In this document: piece after piece, positions 1-4,952 of the stretch
Layout of the letters: every line of letters starts with the position of its first letter
Numbering within the stretch: position 1 is the first letter of the stretch
DNA from: an uncultured Bacteroidales bacterium
Lineage (GTDB): Bacteria > Bacteroidota > Bacteroidia > Bacteroidales > UBA932
Assembly (NCBI GenBank): GCA_946408295.1
Contig: CAMJRT010000076.1
Location: 1 to 6,211 of the forward strand
DNA length: 6,211 nucleotides
Direction: 5' to 3'
Program-made: the position numbers and the translations under genes
Notes under the pieces: generated by a model
The model's database searches: none
What the model saw: the letters and a program-made list of their open reading frames with translations, nothing else
What the model was told of the DNA's origin: nothing

Positions 1-354
1 GAAGCCCTTTCCGCTCTTGCCAAGGAATACACCGATAACGGCCAGCCCCGTCTGGCCACCTGCCTGACCTCGGATAAAAACGAAGTCTCTATCGAGAATG
101 GTCAGGTGCGCGTCATTCTCAAAGTCCAGAATGAGGCCCAGCGTTCGTGGATGCAGGACAAGAAATCCCGCGAGTTGACCCAATCCCTGCGCAAACGGGT
201 GGGTTACGACGCCTTGGATGTCGTTATTGAGACCCTGCCCCAGGATGTGCAGGCGGCCAGAGCCTATTCTCCTGAGCAGCAACTGAAGGAAATGATTCAG
301 GCCAATCCGCAAATCGGTACGGTGCTCGAATCTTTTGACGCCGTAATCAAATAG
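1..354 (+). CDS. dnaX: DNA polymerase III subunit gamma/tau, C-terminal part (partial, 5' end outside window)
   Basis: The reading frame is open from the first base and ends at TAG 352-354, leaving 117 residues of a C-terminus. An internal GTG at 106 is not a real start, because coding continues upstream of it. The tail has the layout I know from Bacteroidetes DnaX proteins: a small alpha/beta segment (roughly residues 20-80, with VRVILKVQNEAQRSW followed by a helical stretch), then a segment of the form YSPEQQLKEMIQANPQIGTV, then a final short helix ending in SFDAVIK. This resembles the family's usual 'Y(T/S)PEEKFK.M...NP.L..L...FDL' ending. In the clamp-loader complex the tau-specific C-terminus contacts polymerase and helicase. 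The ATPase domain lies outside the window, so the assignment rests on the tail only. It precedes lptB by 6 bp and is probably co-transcribed with it. Confidence 0.72.
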   Translation, partial: EALSALAKEYTDNGQPRLATCLTSDKNEVSIENGQVRVILKVQNEAQRSWMQDKKSRELTQSLRKRVGYDALDVVIETLPQDVQAARAYSPEQQLKEMIQANPQIGTVLESFDAVIK

Positions 355-360
355 ACGCTT

Positions 361-1116
361 ATGATACTCCGTTGTGAAAATTTGGTAAAGAAATACGGTG
401 TGCGCACCGTGGTGAAGGGCGTATCTATGCAGGCGTCGCAAGGAGAGATTGTCGGTTTCCTCGGTCCCAACGGTGCCGGCAAGACCACCTCATTCTATAT
501 GATTACGGGCCAGATTACCCCCAATGCGGGTCGCATCTTTCTGGATGATGAGGATATTACGAACCTGCCGATGTACAAGCGTTCCCAGAAAGGAGTAGGC
601 TATCTGGCGCAGGATGCTTCCGTGTTCCGGAAGATGTCAGTGGAGGACAACATTATGTCTGTGATGGAACTCTGCCCGAAATTCACCAAGCAGGAGCGTC
701 ACGAACGCCTGGAGAATCTGATTGACGAGTTTAGCCTTCACAAAGTCCGCAAGAGTCTGGGCATCCAGCTGTCCGGTGGCGAGCGCCGCCGTTGCGAGAT
801 TGCGCGCGCCCTGGCCGTCGATCCCAAATTCATCCTTTTGGACGAGCCTTTCGCCGGGGTGGACCCGATTGCTGTGGAAGACATTCAGTACATCATCGCC
901 AAACTCAAATTCAAGAATATCGGCGTGATTATCACCGACCACAACGTGGGCGAGACCTTGGCCATCACTGACCGCGCCTACCTCCTGTATGAGGGCAATA
1001 TCCTCCAGACAGGCACCCCAGAAGAACTCGCCGCCGACGAAGAAGTCCGCACCAAATACCTCGGCTCCGGCTTCATCCTCAAACGCTTCGACCCCCACGA
1101 CCGCGATCCCAAATAA
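361..1116 (+). CDS. lptB: LPS export ABC transporter ATP-binding protein LptB
   Basis: A 251-residue cytoplasmic ABC ATPase that powers extraction of lipopolysaccharide from the inner membrane with LptF/LptG and its delivery to the LptC-A-D bridge. Visible motifs are Walker A GPNGAGKT (residues 35-42), a Q-loop in YLAQDASVFRKMSVEDNI (Q84), the ABC signature LSGGERRR (137-144), Walker B FILLDEPFAGVDP (157-169, D161/E162) and the H-loop histidine H194 in ITDHNV. The LAQ.ASVFRK.SVE.N block and the LSGGERRR signature are characteristic of LptB rather than of generic ABC ATPases. Length matches the family (about 240-250). The ATG at 361 gives the canonical short N-terminus before the first strand; no Shine-Dalgarno sequence is visible. 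The gene lies 6 bp after the dnaX stop, so it is likely in the same transcript. All catalytic residues are present. Confidence 0.95.
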   Translation: MILRCENLVKKYGVRTVVKGVSMQASQGEIVGFLGPNGAGKTTSFYMITGQITPNAGRIFLDDEDITNLPMYKRSQKGVGYLAQDASVFRKMSVEDNIMSVMELCPKFTKQERHERLENLIDEFSLHKVRKSLGIQLSGGERRRCEIARALAVDPKFILLDEPFAGVDPIAVEDIQYIIAKLKFKNIGVIITDHNVGETLAITDRAYLLYEGNILQTGTPEELAADEEVRTKYLGSGFILKRFDPHDRDPK

Positions 1117-1120
1117 GCGT

Positions 1121-1138
1121 GCGGCTCCGCCCTTTTTT
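1121..1138 (+). terminator. possible weak intrinsic terminator after lptB
   Basis: Five bases after the lptB stop, GCGG (1121-1124) can pair with CCGC (1127-1130), followed by CC and a run of six T (1133-1138). The stem is only 4 bp with a 2-nt loop, so the hairpin is marginal; the placement and U-tract are what suggest termination. Confidence 0.35.
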
Positions 1139-1186
1139 CATCATCCAATTCTGCAGGCATCTCCCTAACTGACGGGCTGAACGAGG

Positions 1187-1228
1187 AAGCATAAAGTGGC
1201 TATAAAAATCAAGGCTGACGTTATGCTT
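1187..1228. repeat. 8-bp inverted repeat upstream of the ATPase promoter
   Basis: AAGCATAA (1187-1194) is a perfect reverse complement of TTATGCTT (1221-1228), separated by 26 bp. The right arm overlaps the left edge of the first operator-like palindrome (1227-1246). It may be an extra protein-binding half-site pair or chance in AT-rich DNA. The rest of the lptB-ATPase gap before this point (1139-1186) shows nothing recognisable. Confidence 0.3.
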
Positions 1229-1246
1229 TACGGTTGGAACCATAAA
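1227..1246. promoter_or_regulatory. operator-like palindrome 1 upstream of the AAA+ ATPase gene
   Basis: TTTACGGTTGGAACCATAAA is a near-perfect palindrome of the form TTTA(C/T)GGTT-nn-AACCATAAA. Arms match at 8 of 9 positions around a 2-bp centre. It recurs almost unchanged 32 bp downstream (1259-1278). The pair on one helical face ahead of a single gene suggests binding of a dimeric regulator; the regulator is not identifiable from this window. Confidence 0.6.
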
Positions 1247-1258
1247 TTTTTGAAAATT

Positions 1259-1278
1259 TTTACGGTTGAAACCATAAA
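1259..1278. promoter_or_regulatory. operator-like palindrome 2, overlapping the AAA+ ATPase promoter
   Basis: This second copy of the 20-bp palindrome differs from the first by a single base in the centre (GTTGAAAC instead of GTTGGAAC). It lies immediately upstream of the -7 element (1284-1291), covering the place where the -33 region should be. A protein bound here would be expected to block RNA polymerase, so repression is the likely mode (inference). Homology between copies extends to TACGGTTG(G/A)AACCATAAATTT. Confidence 0.62.
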
Positions 1279-1291
1279 TTTGTTATCTTTG
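1265..1291 (+). promoter_or_regulatory. promoter of the AAA+ ATPase gene (Bacteroidetes type)
   Basis: TATCTTTG at 1284-1291 is an exact match to the Bacteroidetes -7 consensus TAnnTTTG and is followed by GCG, exactly as in the second strong promoter of this window (4398-4405). The -33 element is poor: GTTG at 1265-1268 leaves a 15-bp spacer instead of the usual 19-21. Transcription would start near 1298, giving a leader of about 18 nt before the ATG at 1316. A weak -33 box overlapped by a palindrome fits a tightly controlled promoter. Confidence 0.6.
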
Positions 1292-1315
1292 CGGTGTGAA
1301 TCAAAGTAACGGGTT

Positions 1316-2521
1316 ATGGAACAAGTAGAACTTCAGCCGCTGTACGACAGTTACCATCGCAAAATTGCGAAGGTTGATTTGCGTTTCAAACGCTATCTCT
1401 ATGGCCAAATCAATTGGAAGGCGCGTATTATCAGCATCAAGGGGGCAAGGGGAGTTGGCAAGACCACTATGATCCTCCAGCATATCTTGGAGAACTATGA
1501 GGACATTGACCGGACGCTATACGCCACGCTGGATAATTTGTGGTTTACGACGCATAGCCTGATTGACCTTGTTGATTGGGCCGATCGGCAAGGTATCACC
1601 CGTTTGTATCTGGATGAAGTGCATCGTTATAAGGGATGGGCTCAAACGCTGAAAAATATCTACGACGATTACCCTGATATGAGCATCGTTTATACCAGCA
1701 GTTCTTTGTTGGTTATGGACAATGCCAAAGTTGATATGTCACGCCGGCAAACATCCTATACGCTGTATGGAATGTCATTTCGTGAATATCTGGACCTGGA
1801 AGGCGTATTCCGGACAGAGGCCATCCCTTTGGAAAAATTGCTGAAACATCATGTCCAAGAAGCGATGGATATTGTAGGGAAAATCAAAGTGGCTCCGCTT
1901 TTCGAAGCCTATCTTTCGCACGGATACTACCCGTTCTACCGGGAATCTCCGGAGGACTTTTCCCCACGCTTGCGTGAGACAGTCACGGTTGTCATTGATT
2001 CAGATCTTCCCTCCGTGGAAAATGTCAACTATGAGACGCTGCAGAAGGTGAAGAAACTGTTGATGATTATCAGTGAACACGTTCCCTTCGAACCCAATAT
2101 GTCTGAACTCTGGCGGCAACTGTCCACAGACAATGAGTCCGGGCTCAAGATGCTTTACTCCTTGGACAAGGCGCAGGTTCTCGCCCTGCTCACGGACAAG
2201 GTCAAGAACTATAAGTCTCTTACCAAGCCTGATAAAATTTTTCTGGGCAATCCCAACTTGATGCACGTCCTTTGCCCGAAGGTGGACAAGGGAACGGAGA
2301 GAGAAACCTTCTTTTTAAGTCAGTTGCATGTCCTGCACGATGTCCGCTACCCCAAGCAGGGGGATTTTCTCATCGATGGCAAGCAACTCTTTGAGGTGGG
2401 AGGCAAAGGGAAAACCTTTGATCAGATTGCTGATATTCCGGACAGTTACCTTGCCGTAGATGACACCGAAGTTGGCTCGGGAAACCGGATTCCGCTTTGG
2501 CTGTTCGGTTTCCTTTATTGA
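1316..2521 (+). CDS. AAA+ ATPase with AAA_14 and DUF4143 (PD-(D/E)XK-like) domains
   Basis: A 401-residue stand-alone ATPase of the large AAA_14/DUF4143 family, whose cellular role is not established. The N-terminal AAA_14 domain has Walker A GARGVGKT (residues 43-50), Walker B LYLDE (97-101) extended as LDEVHRYKGW, which is typical of the family, and a sensor-like segment SIVYTSSS (123-130). The C-terminal half (about 190-401) is the DUF4143 region. It ends in a block with D350 (GDFLIDG), FEVGGKGK (359-366) and IPDSYLAVDD (374-383), which fits the degenerate PD-(D/E)XK nuclease-like core described for this family. Length is usual and no motif is missing. ATG 1316 is chosen because it lies about 18 nt after the predicted transcription start. 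The gene is monocistronic and sits behind two tandem palindromic operators. Its stop codon is one base from the end of a convergent reading frame. Nuclease activity is not shown by sequence alone. Confidence 0.88.
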   Translation: MEQVELQPLYDSYHRKIAKVDLRFKRYLYGQINWKARIISIKGARGVGKTTMILQHILENYEDIDRTLYATLDNLWFTTHSLIDLVDWADRQGITRLYLDEVHRYKGWAQTLKNIYDDYPDMSIVYTSSSLLVMDNAKVDMSRRQTSYTLYGMSFREYLDLEGVFRTEAIPLEKLLKHHVQEAMDIVGKIKVAPLFEAYLSHGYYPFYRESPEDFSPRLRETVTVVIDSDLPSVENVNYETLQKVKKLLMIISEHVPFEPNMSELWRQLSTDNESGLKMLYSLDKAQVLALLTDKVKNYKSLTKPDKIFLGNPNLMHVLCPKVDKGTERETFFLSQLHVLHDVRYPKQGDFLIDGKQLFEVGGKGKTFDQIADIPDSYLAVDDTEVGSGNRIPLWLFGFLY

Positions 2522-2522
2522 T

Positions 2523-2750
2523 CTATTTTATCTCTTTTGCCTCTTTCGATTTAAGCATCGTTAAATTCCCCCTTTTAACGGCCTCCTGTATAGATTCGGA
2601 TTTTCCAACTTCAAATCTATCCGTTGTTACGGTGTGACCCTCCTTATCAATTACCCAGATCCTTTTCCCGTATACTATTTTTCCCATAGCCTTTTTCAAA
2701 AATCTGCTTTCTGCCCTCTTGTCATTCGGTCCATAGGAAGACCCCAACAA
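2523..2750 (-). CDS. short hypothetical protein, probably the 3' remnant of a larger gene cut by the repeat
   Basis: On the minus strand a frame ends at TAG (2525-2523), one base from the ATPase stop, and encodes up to 75 residues. I do not recognise the product. It is lysine-rich, with the stretches GKIVYGKRIWVIDKEGH and SESIQEAVKRGNLTMLKSKE. The second half (strand, dG turn, strand, then S..EA...G) loosely recalls small DUF3892-like folds, but this is weak. The only ATG is at 2687-2685, which would give 54 residues. The upstream extension starts at TTG 2750-2748, which lies inside the first three bases of the flanking 147-bp repeat. Codon use is unlike its neighbours: all arginines are AGA or AGG and several isoleucines are ATA. 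A coding-looking extension that stops exactly at the repeat edge suggests a foreign gene truncated by insertion. It could also be a genuine small ORF starting at 2687, or non-coding. Confidence 0.45.
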   Translation of the reverse strand: MLGSSYGPNDKRAESRFLKKAMGKIVYGKRIWVIDKEGHTVTTDRFEVGKSESIQEAVKRGNLTMLKSKEAKEIK

Positions 2751-2894
2751 ACGATGTTGTGGCGCACCCCCTCATAGAAGGACCTGTGGGACCGATGCGT
2801 CACGCAATACCCCTTCGCGAACCCCCATTGCGTGACGATATGCCATTCTACGCGCCTCTAGCGGTACCTCTGCCACAACATCGTTTGTCGAAGC
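2748..2894. repeat. 147-bp nested palindromic repeat, copy A (left)
   Basis: Outer arms CAAACGATGTTGTGG (2748-2762) and their perfect 15-bp reverse complement (2873-2887) enclose inner arms CGTCACGCAAT (2798-2808) and ATTGCGTGACG (2827-2837). At the middle is the 8-bp palindrome TTCGCGAA (2814-2821), flanked by ACCCC and CCCCC. All three levels share the same centre, 2817.5. The homologous block runs 7 bp beyond the right outer arm (TCGAAGC). On the bottom strand GCGTAGAATGGCA (about 2853-2841) precedes the inner hairpin. It differs from copy C at about 13 of 147 positions by eye. Confidence 0.9.
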
Positions 2895-2900
2895 TGCCTG

Positions 2901-2942
2901 GGTGACTATCGCCGAAATGTCAGGGTGGTCATCACCGAAATG
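2901..2942. repeat. two imperfect 19-bp units in tandem (period 23)
   Basis: GGTGACTATCGCCGAAATG (2901-2919) is repeated as GGTGGTCATCACCGAAATG (2924-2942) with four mismatches. The pair fills the spacer between repeat copies A and B. Function unknown; it may be decayed material from the left half of copy B. Confidence 0.5.
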
Positions 2943-2948
2943 CCGCAG

Positions 2949-3007
2949 CGATGTGCCATTCTACGCGCCTCTGGCGGTACCTCCATCACAGCATCTTTTG
3001 CCGACGC
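2949..3007. repeat. half-length copy of the palindromic repeat, copy B
   Basis: These 59 bp match the right part of copy A (2836-2894) with about nine mismatches and no gaps: CGATGTGCCATTCTACGCG, then CGGTACCTC, then an eroded outer arm (CACAGCATCTTTTG). The inner 11-bp arms and TTCGCGAA centre are absent, so this copy cannot form the full cruciform. It keeps TGCCATTCTACGC, the bottom-strand GCGTAGAATGGCA motif. The arrangement A then B resembles a partial tandem array. Confidence 0.82.
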
Positions 3008-3100
3008 GGAAAGAGTGACATTTTTCAAAAAGTTTAACTCTCAAAAATCGCAACTATACGACACTGTAGGGCGTGTTTTTGTCATTATTTTAGAAAATCT

Positions 3101-3131
3101 CTTGTGAAACGGATAATTGTTCTCAAATTTG
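3101..3131 (+). promoter_or_regulatory. candidate promoter for the HUH transposase gene
   Basis: CTTG (3101-3104), a 19-bp spacer and CAAATTTG (3124-3131) resemble TTTG-N19-TAnnTTTG with one mismatch in each box. Transcription would begin near 3138, leaving a leader of about 80 nt. The surrounding gap (3008-3220) is AT-rich on its left side and otherwise shows no gene, RNA motif or strong repeat. TATAAT-like bases at 3195-3200 are an alternative but would not match the phylum's sigma factor. Confidence 0.3.
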
Positions 3132-3220
3132 CGAAGAGGACAAGGCCGACCAGCAAGGTGACTAGCCAAGGCGTGTTGAATGAGGCCAAATTGATATAAT
3201 CCCCTTGCCCAACAACTTGT

Positions 3221-4186
3221 ATGAAGGAAATTGACGAAAAAGTATTGTATGACCTTGGCATTAGCCGCCGGGTAGAGAGAGGCCAATCTGCACCGATAAC
3301 AAATTGCTATCATTTTTGCTCCGACGGGACCAAAGCGGAAGTCTTGTTCCGTTGTCACGACGATTATGTTTATGCAATGAACAGGCTGGCGGTGCTGGTA
3401 CAGGAGCATGATGTCCTCTTGCTGGCATTCTGCTTGATGGACAACCACTTTCATATTGTTTTGTATGGGCTGGAGGAGGTGTGCCGAGACTTTATCCGCG
3501 AATTCGTCCGTTGCCTTGGCATCGCATTATCGAAGCGTGGCGGTGACGAAGCCATTGCAGACGTGTCCGCCGTGTCTTTCAAAAGCATTACAGACAGTTT
3601 ATATCTTAAAACGGTCATTTGCTATGTCTTGCGCAATCCTCCCGTGGGACATCTTGCTTACTCTGCGTGGTTTTACCCTTATTCAAGTTGTTCGCTCTTG
3701 TTTCCGTCCTCTTTACAGGGATGCGAGTGGTGCGCACCCCGATGGATGGATATGAGTCAATCGGAAAGCCTTTGTGATTTGTCGTATGAGCAGCGGCGGA
3801 TGATAGGAAGGGGCGCAGAAAAAGTTCCCCGGAACTGGCGGGCAATGGACGGAATGATACTCCCGAGTCATTATGTCGCTGCGTCATTGGTTGAAAAGAT
3901 ATTTGTGACGCCGCGCGCGTACCATTATTTTATGAGCAGTTGCCGGGATAAGGATATGGATGAGCAGATGGGAAGTTTCTCTTCGCTGAGCATCCCGGAC
4001 AAAGAGATGCGGGTACACCGGGATACCTTGCTGAAAGGCTTGTTTCCGGGACAGACTCTCCGTCAATTGTCCGTCTCTGAACGGGTCTCCTTAGCCCGAA
4101 AACTGAAAAGTCAATATGGTTGTCCAACCAAACAAATCGCGAGGCTCGTAGGACTTCCTGCTCCCCAACTGGACAGGTTGCTGTAG
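3221..4186 (+). CDS. REP-associated HUH/Y1 tyrosine transposase (RAYT-like, IS200-like fold)
   Basis: A 321-residue single-strand DNA transposase of the Y1 HUH class (COG1943). The catalytic core is at the N-terminus: a strand region NCYHFCSDGTKAEVLFRC (28-45), the HUH motif HFH at 76-78 inside LMDNHFHIVLYG, and the probable nucleophile Y135 in the family signature ICYVLRNPPVG, followed by YPYSS (152-156). HUH-to-Tyr spacing (57 residues) is close to that of E. coli RayT as I remember it. These enzymes use the two histidines to hold a metal and the tyrosine to make a 5'-phosphotyrosine link at hairpin-flanked sites. The protein is about twice the length of E. coli RayT (about 165). The extra C-terminal part ends in a helical, HTH-like segment LSVSERVSLARKLK...QIARLVGLPAPQLDRLL (283-321), possibly for DNA binding. 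No frameshift is seen. ATG 3221 is the first start in frame before the core; no Shine-Dalgarno sequence is visible. The gene sits between repeat copies, its probable substrates. Confidence 0.86.
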   Translation: MKEIDEKVLYDLGISRRVERGQSAPITNCYHFCSDGTKAEVLFRCHDDYVYAMNRLAVLVQEHDVLLLAFCLMDNHFHIVLYGLEEVCRDFIREFVRCLGIALSKRGGDEAIADVSAVSFKSITDSLYLKTVICYVLRNPPVGHLAYSAWFYPYSSCSLLFPSSLQGCEWCAPRWMDMSQSESLCDLSYEQRRMIGRGAEKVPRNWRAMDGMILPSHYVAASLVEKIFVTPRAYHYFMSSCRDKDMDEQMGSFSSLSIPDKEMRVHRDTLLKGLFPGQTLRQLSVSERVSLARKLKSQYGCPTKQIARLVGLPAPQLDRLL

Positions 4187-4203
4187 GGCGAATCATAGTT
4201 CTG

Positions 4204-4350
4204 CAAACGATGTTGTGGCGCACCCCCTCATAGAAGGGCCTGTGGGGCCGATGCGTCACGCAATACCCCTTCGCGAACCCCCATTGCGTGACGATGTGCC
4301 ATTCTACGCTACTCCAGGGGCATTTCAATCACAACATCGTTTGTCGAAGC
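4204..4350. repeat. 147-bp nested palindromic repeat, copy C (right)
   Basis: Same orientation and length as copy A, beginning 17 bp after the transposase stop. Outer arms are 4204-4218 and 4329-4343 (14 of 15 pairs), inner arms 4254-4264 and 4283-4293 (11 of 11), and the central TTCGCGAA is 4270-4277, all centred on 4273.5. The first 90 bp are almost identical to copy A. Most of the differences fall in 4308-4329, between the GTAG motif and the right outer arm. As RNA the hairpin would form at the 3' end of the transposase transcript and might limit read-through, although no U-tract follows. Confidence 0.9.
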
Positions 4351-4373
4351 AATGGAGGAGTCATTGACAGCCA

Positions 4374-4405
4374 TTTGCTTTTCTCTCGGCTTGTTAGTAT
4401 CTTTG
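4374..4405 (+). promoter_or_regulatory. strong Bacteroidetes-type promoter for the exported-protein gene
   Basis: TTTG (4374-4377), a 20-bp spacer and TATCTTTG (4398-4405) match the Bacteroidetes consensus TTTG-N19/20-TAnnTTTG exactly. The expected start near 4412 leaves a leader of about 15 nt before ATG 4427. This decides the start of the gene: an in-frame ATG at 4352 lies upstream of the promoter and cannot be used. Repeat copy C ends 23 bp before the -33 box. Confidence 0.75.
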
Positions 4406-4426
4406 CGCAACTTGCAGAGTACTTTT

Positions 4427-4924
4427 ATGAAAAGCATTTTGATGATGGTTATGGGTTTGTTGGGTTGCTGTTTGATGCAGGCCAGGCCGAAGGGGGACTT
4501 GGTGTATTGCAGTTATGCCTGTCACGGGGCGGCGGGATTGGGTTCGGATTATTGCGAACTGATTGCGGATGTGCCCGACAGTGCCAAGGTGGTGGTTGTC
4601 ATGGATGAAGGCAATCGTTTCGGGAATCCCGTTATCCGGCGCGAGTTTCCGGTGGAGAAAAGCGTGGTGGATTCGCTGGCGCAAATTCTACTGGAGGAGA
4701 AAGTATATAGGTTGAACGGGTACCGTTTGGAGGAGCCCATTTGCGGCGGGCATTCCTACCGGATTCATATGGAATATTCGTCGGGAGACCAGGTGACGGC
4801 CTATTGGTATGGCCATAAGGTCAAGGACAAGGCCATCATCGCTTACAACATTATCGAGCGCTTCTTCGCCCCTTGGCGCGCCGAGGCTGCGAAAGAGCAA
4901 AGGGAAGTCGAGCCTGTCCAGTAA
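4427..4924 (+). CDS. small exported protein of unknown function
   Basis: A 165-residue protein that I recognise only as belonging to a hypothetical family seen in Bacteroidales. The N-terminus MKSILMMVMGLLGCCLMQA is a short signal sequence. LLGC (residues 11-14) could be a lipobox, which would make it a lipoprotein; otherwise signal peptidase I could cut after A19. The mature part has YCSYACHG (about 27-34), a beta-rich middle (VVVVMDEGNRFGNPVIRREF), a segment DSLAQILLEEKVYRLNGYR and a C-terminal part with CGGHSYRIHMEYSSGDQVTAYWYGHKVKD ahead of the conserved-looking AYNIIERFFAPWR. It ends in a charged tail. No catalytic motif is evident. The start at 4427 is set by the promoter at 4374-4405; the frame itself is open further upstream. 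It is monocistronic and converges on the glycosyltransferase gene with a 73-bp gap. Confidence 0.75.
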   Translation: MKSILMMVMGLLGCCLMQARPKGDLVYCSYACHGAAGLGSDYCELIADVPDSAKVVVVMDEGNRFGNPVIRREFPVEKSVVDSLAQILLEEKVYRLNGYRLEEPICGGHSYRIHMEYSSGDQVTAYWYGHKVKDKAIIAYNIIERFFAPWRAEAAKEQREVEPVQ

Positions 4925-4952
4925 GCCGCGTACGTTTCTATCGGTACGTAAC

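Larger units (their letters stand above)
2748..4350 (+). mobile_element. REPtron-like unit: HUH transposase gene between direct copies of a nested palindromic repeat
   Basis: The unit spans the left repeat copy (2748-2894), a half copy (2949-3007), the HUH transposase gene (3221-4186) and the right repeat copy (4204-4350). The two full copies lie in the same orientation and have no length difference. No target-site duplication is visible at the outer ends (left flank ACCCCAA, right flank AATGGAGG), as expected for single-strand Y1 chemistry. No tnpB-type accessory gene is present. Such bracketing of a Y1 transposase gene by palindromic repeats is the layout called a REPtron in enterobacteria and pseudomonads. 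Whether the whole unit moves, or only the repeats do, cannot be told from the sequence. Confidence 0.65.

Noticed and set aside
637..1098. A 153-codon open frame on the minus strand within lptB
   Set aside because: It lies entirely antisense to a well-supported LptB and has no recognisable motifs.
1316..2521. Toxin-antitoxin or multi-gene defence system around the AAA+ ATPase
   Set aside because: No partner gene lies next to it in the same orientation; the only neighbour is a convergent fragment, so a defence role would be speculation.
3930..4328. A 132-codon minus-strand frame running from repeat copy C into the transposase gene
   Set aside because: It overlaps the nested palindrome and the conserved transposase tail, and its composition is not protein-like.
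2748..4350. CRISPR array
   Set aside because: The repeats are 147 bp and palindromic, with only three copies at irregular spacing and no cas genes.
2748..4350. Composite transposon or DDE-type insertion sequence
   Set aside because: The only transposase has HUH/Y1 motifs, no DDE triad is seen, no target-site duplication flanks the unit, and the transposase lies between the repeats rather than within them.
4352..4426. N-terminal extension of the exported protein from ATG 4352
   Set aside because: The excellent promoter at 4374-4405 lies inside this segment, and the extension would bury the signal peptide that begins at 4427.
4931..4950. Terminator hairpin from TACGT/ACGTA
   Set aside because: The stem is 5 bp with a 10-nt loop and no T-run follows on either strand.
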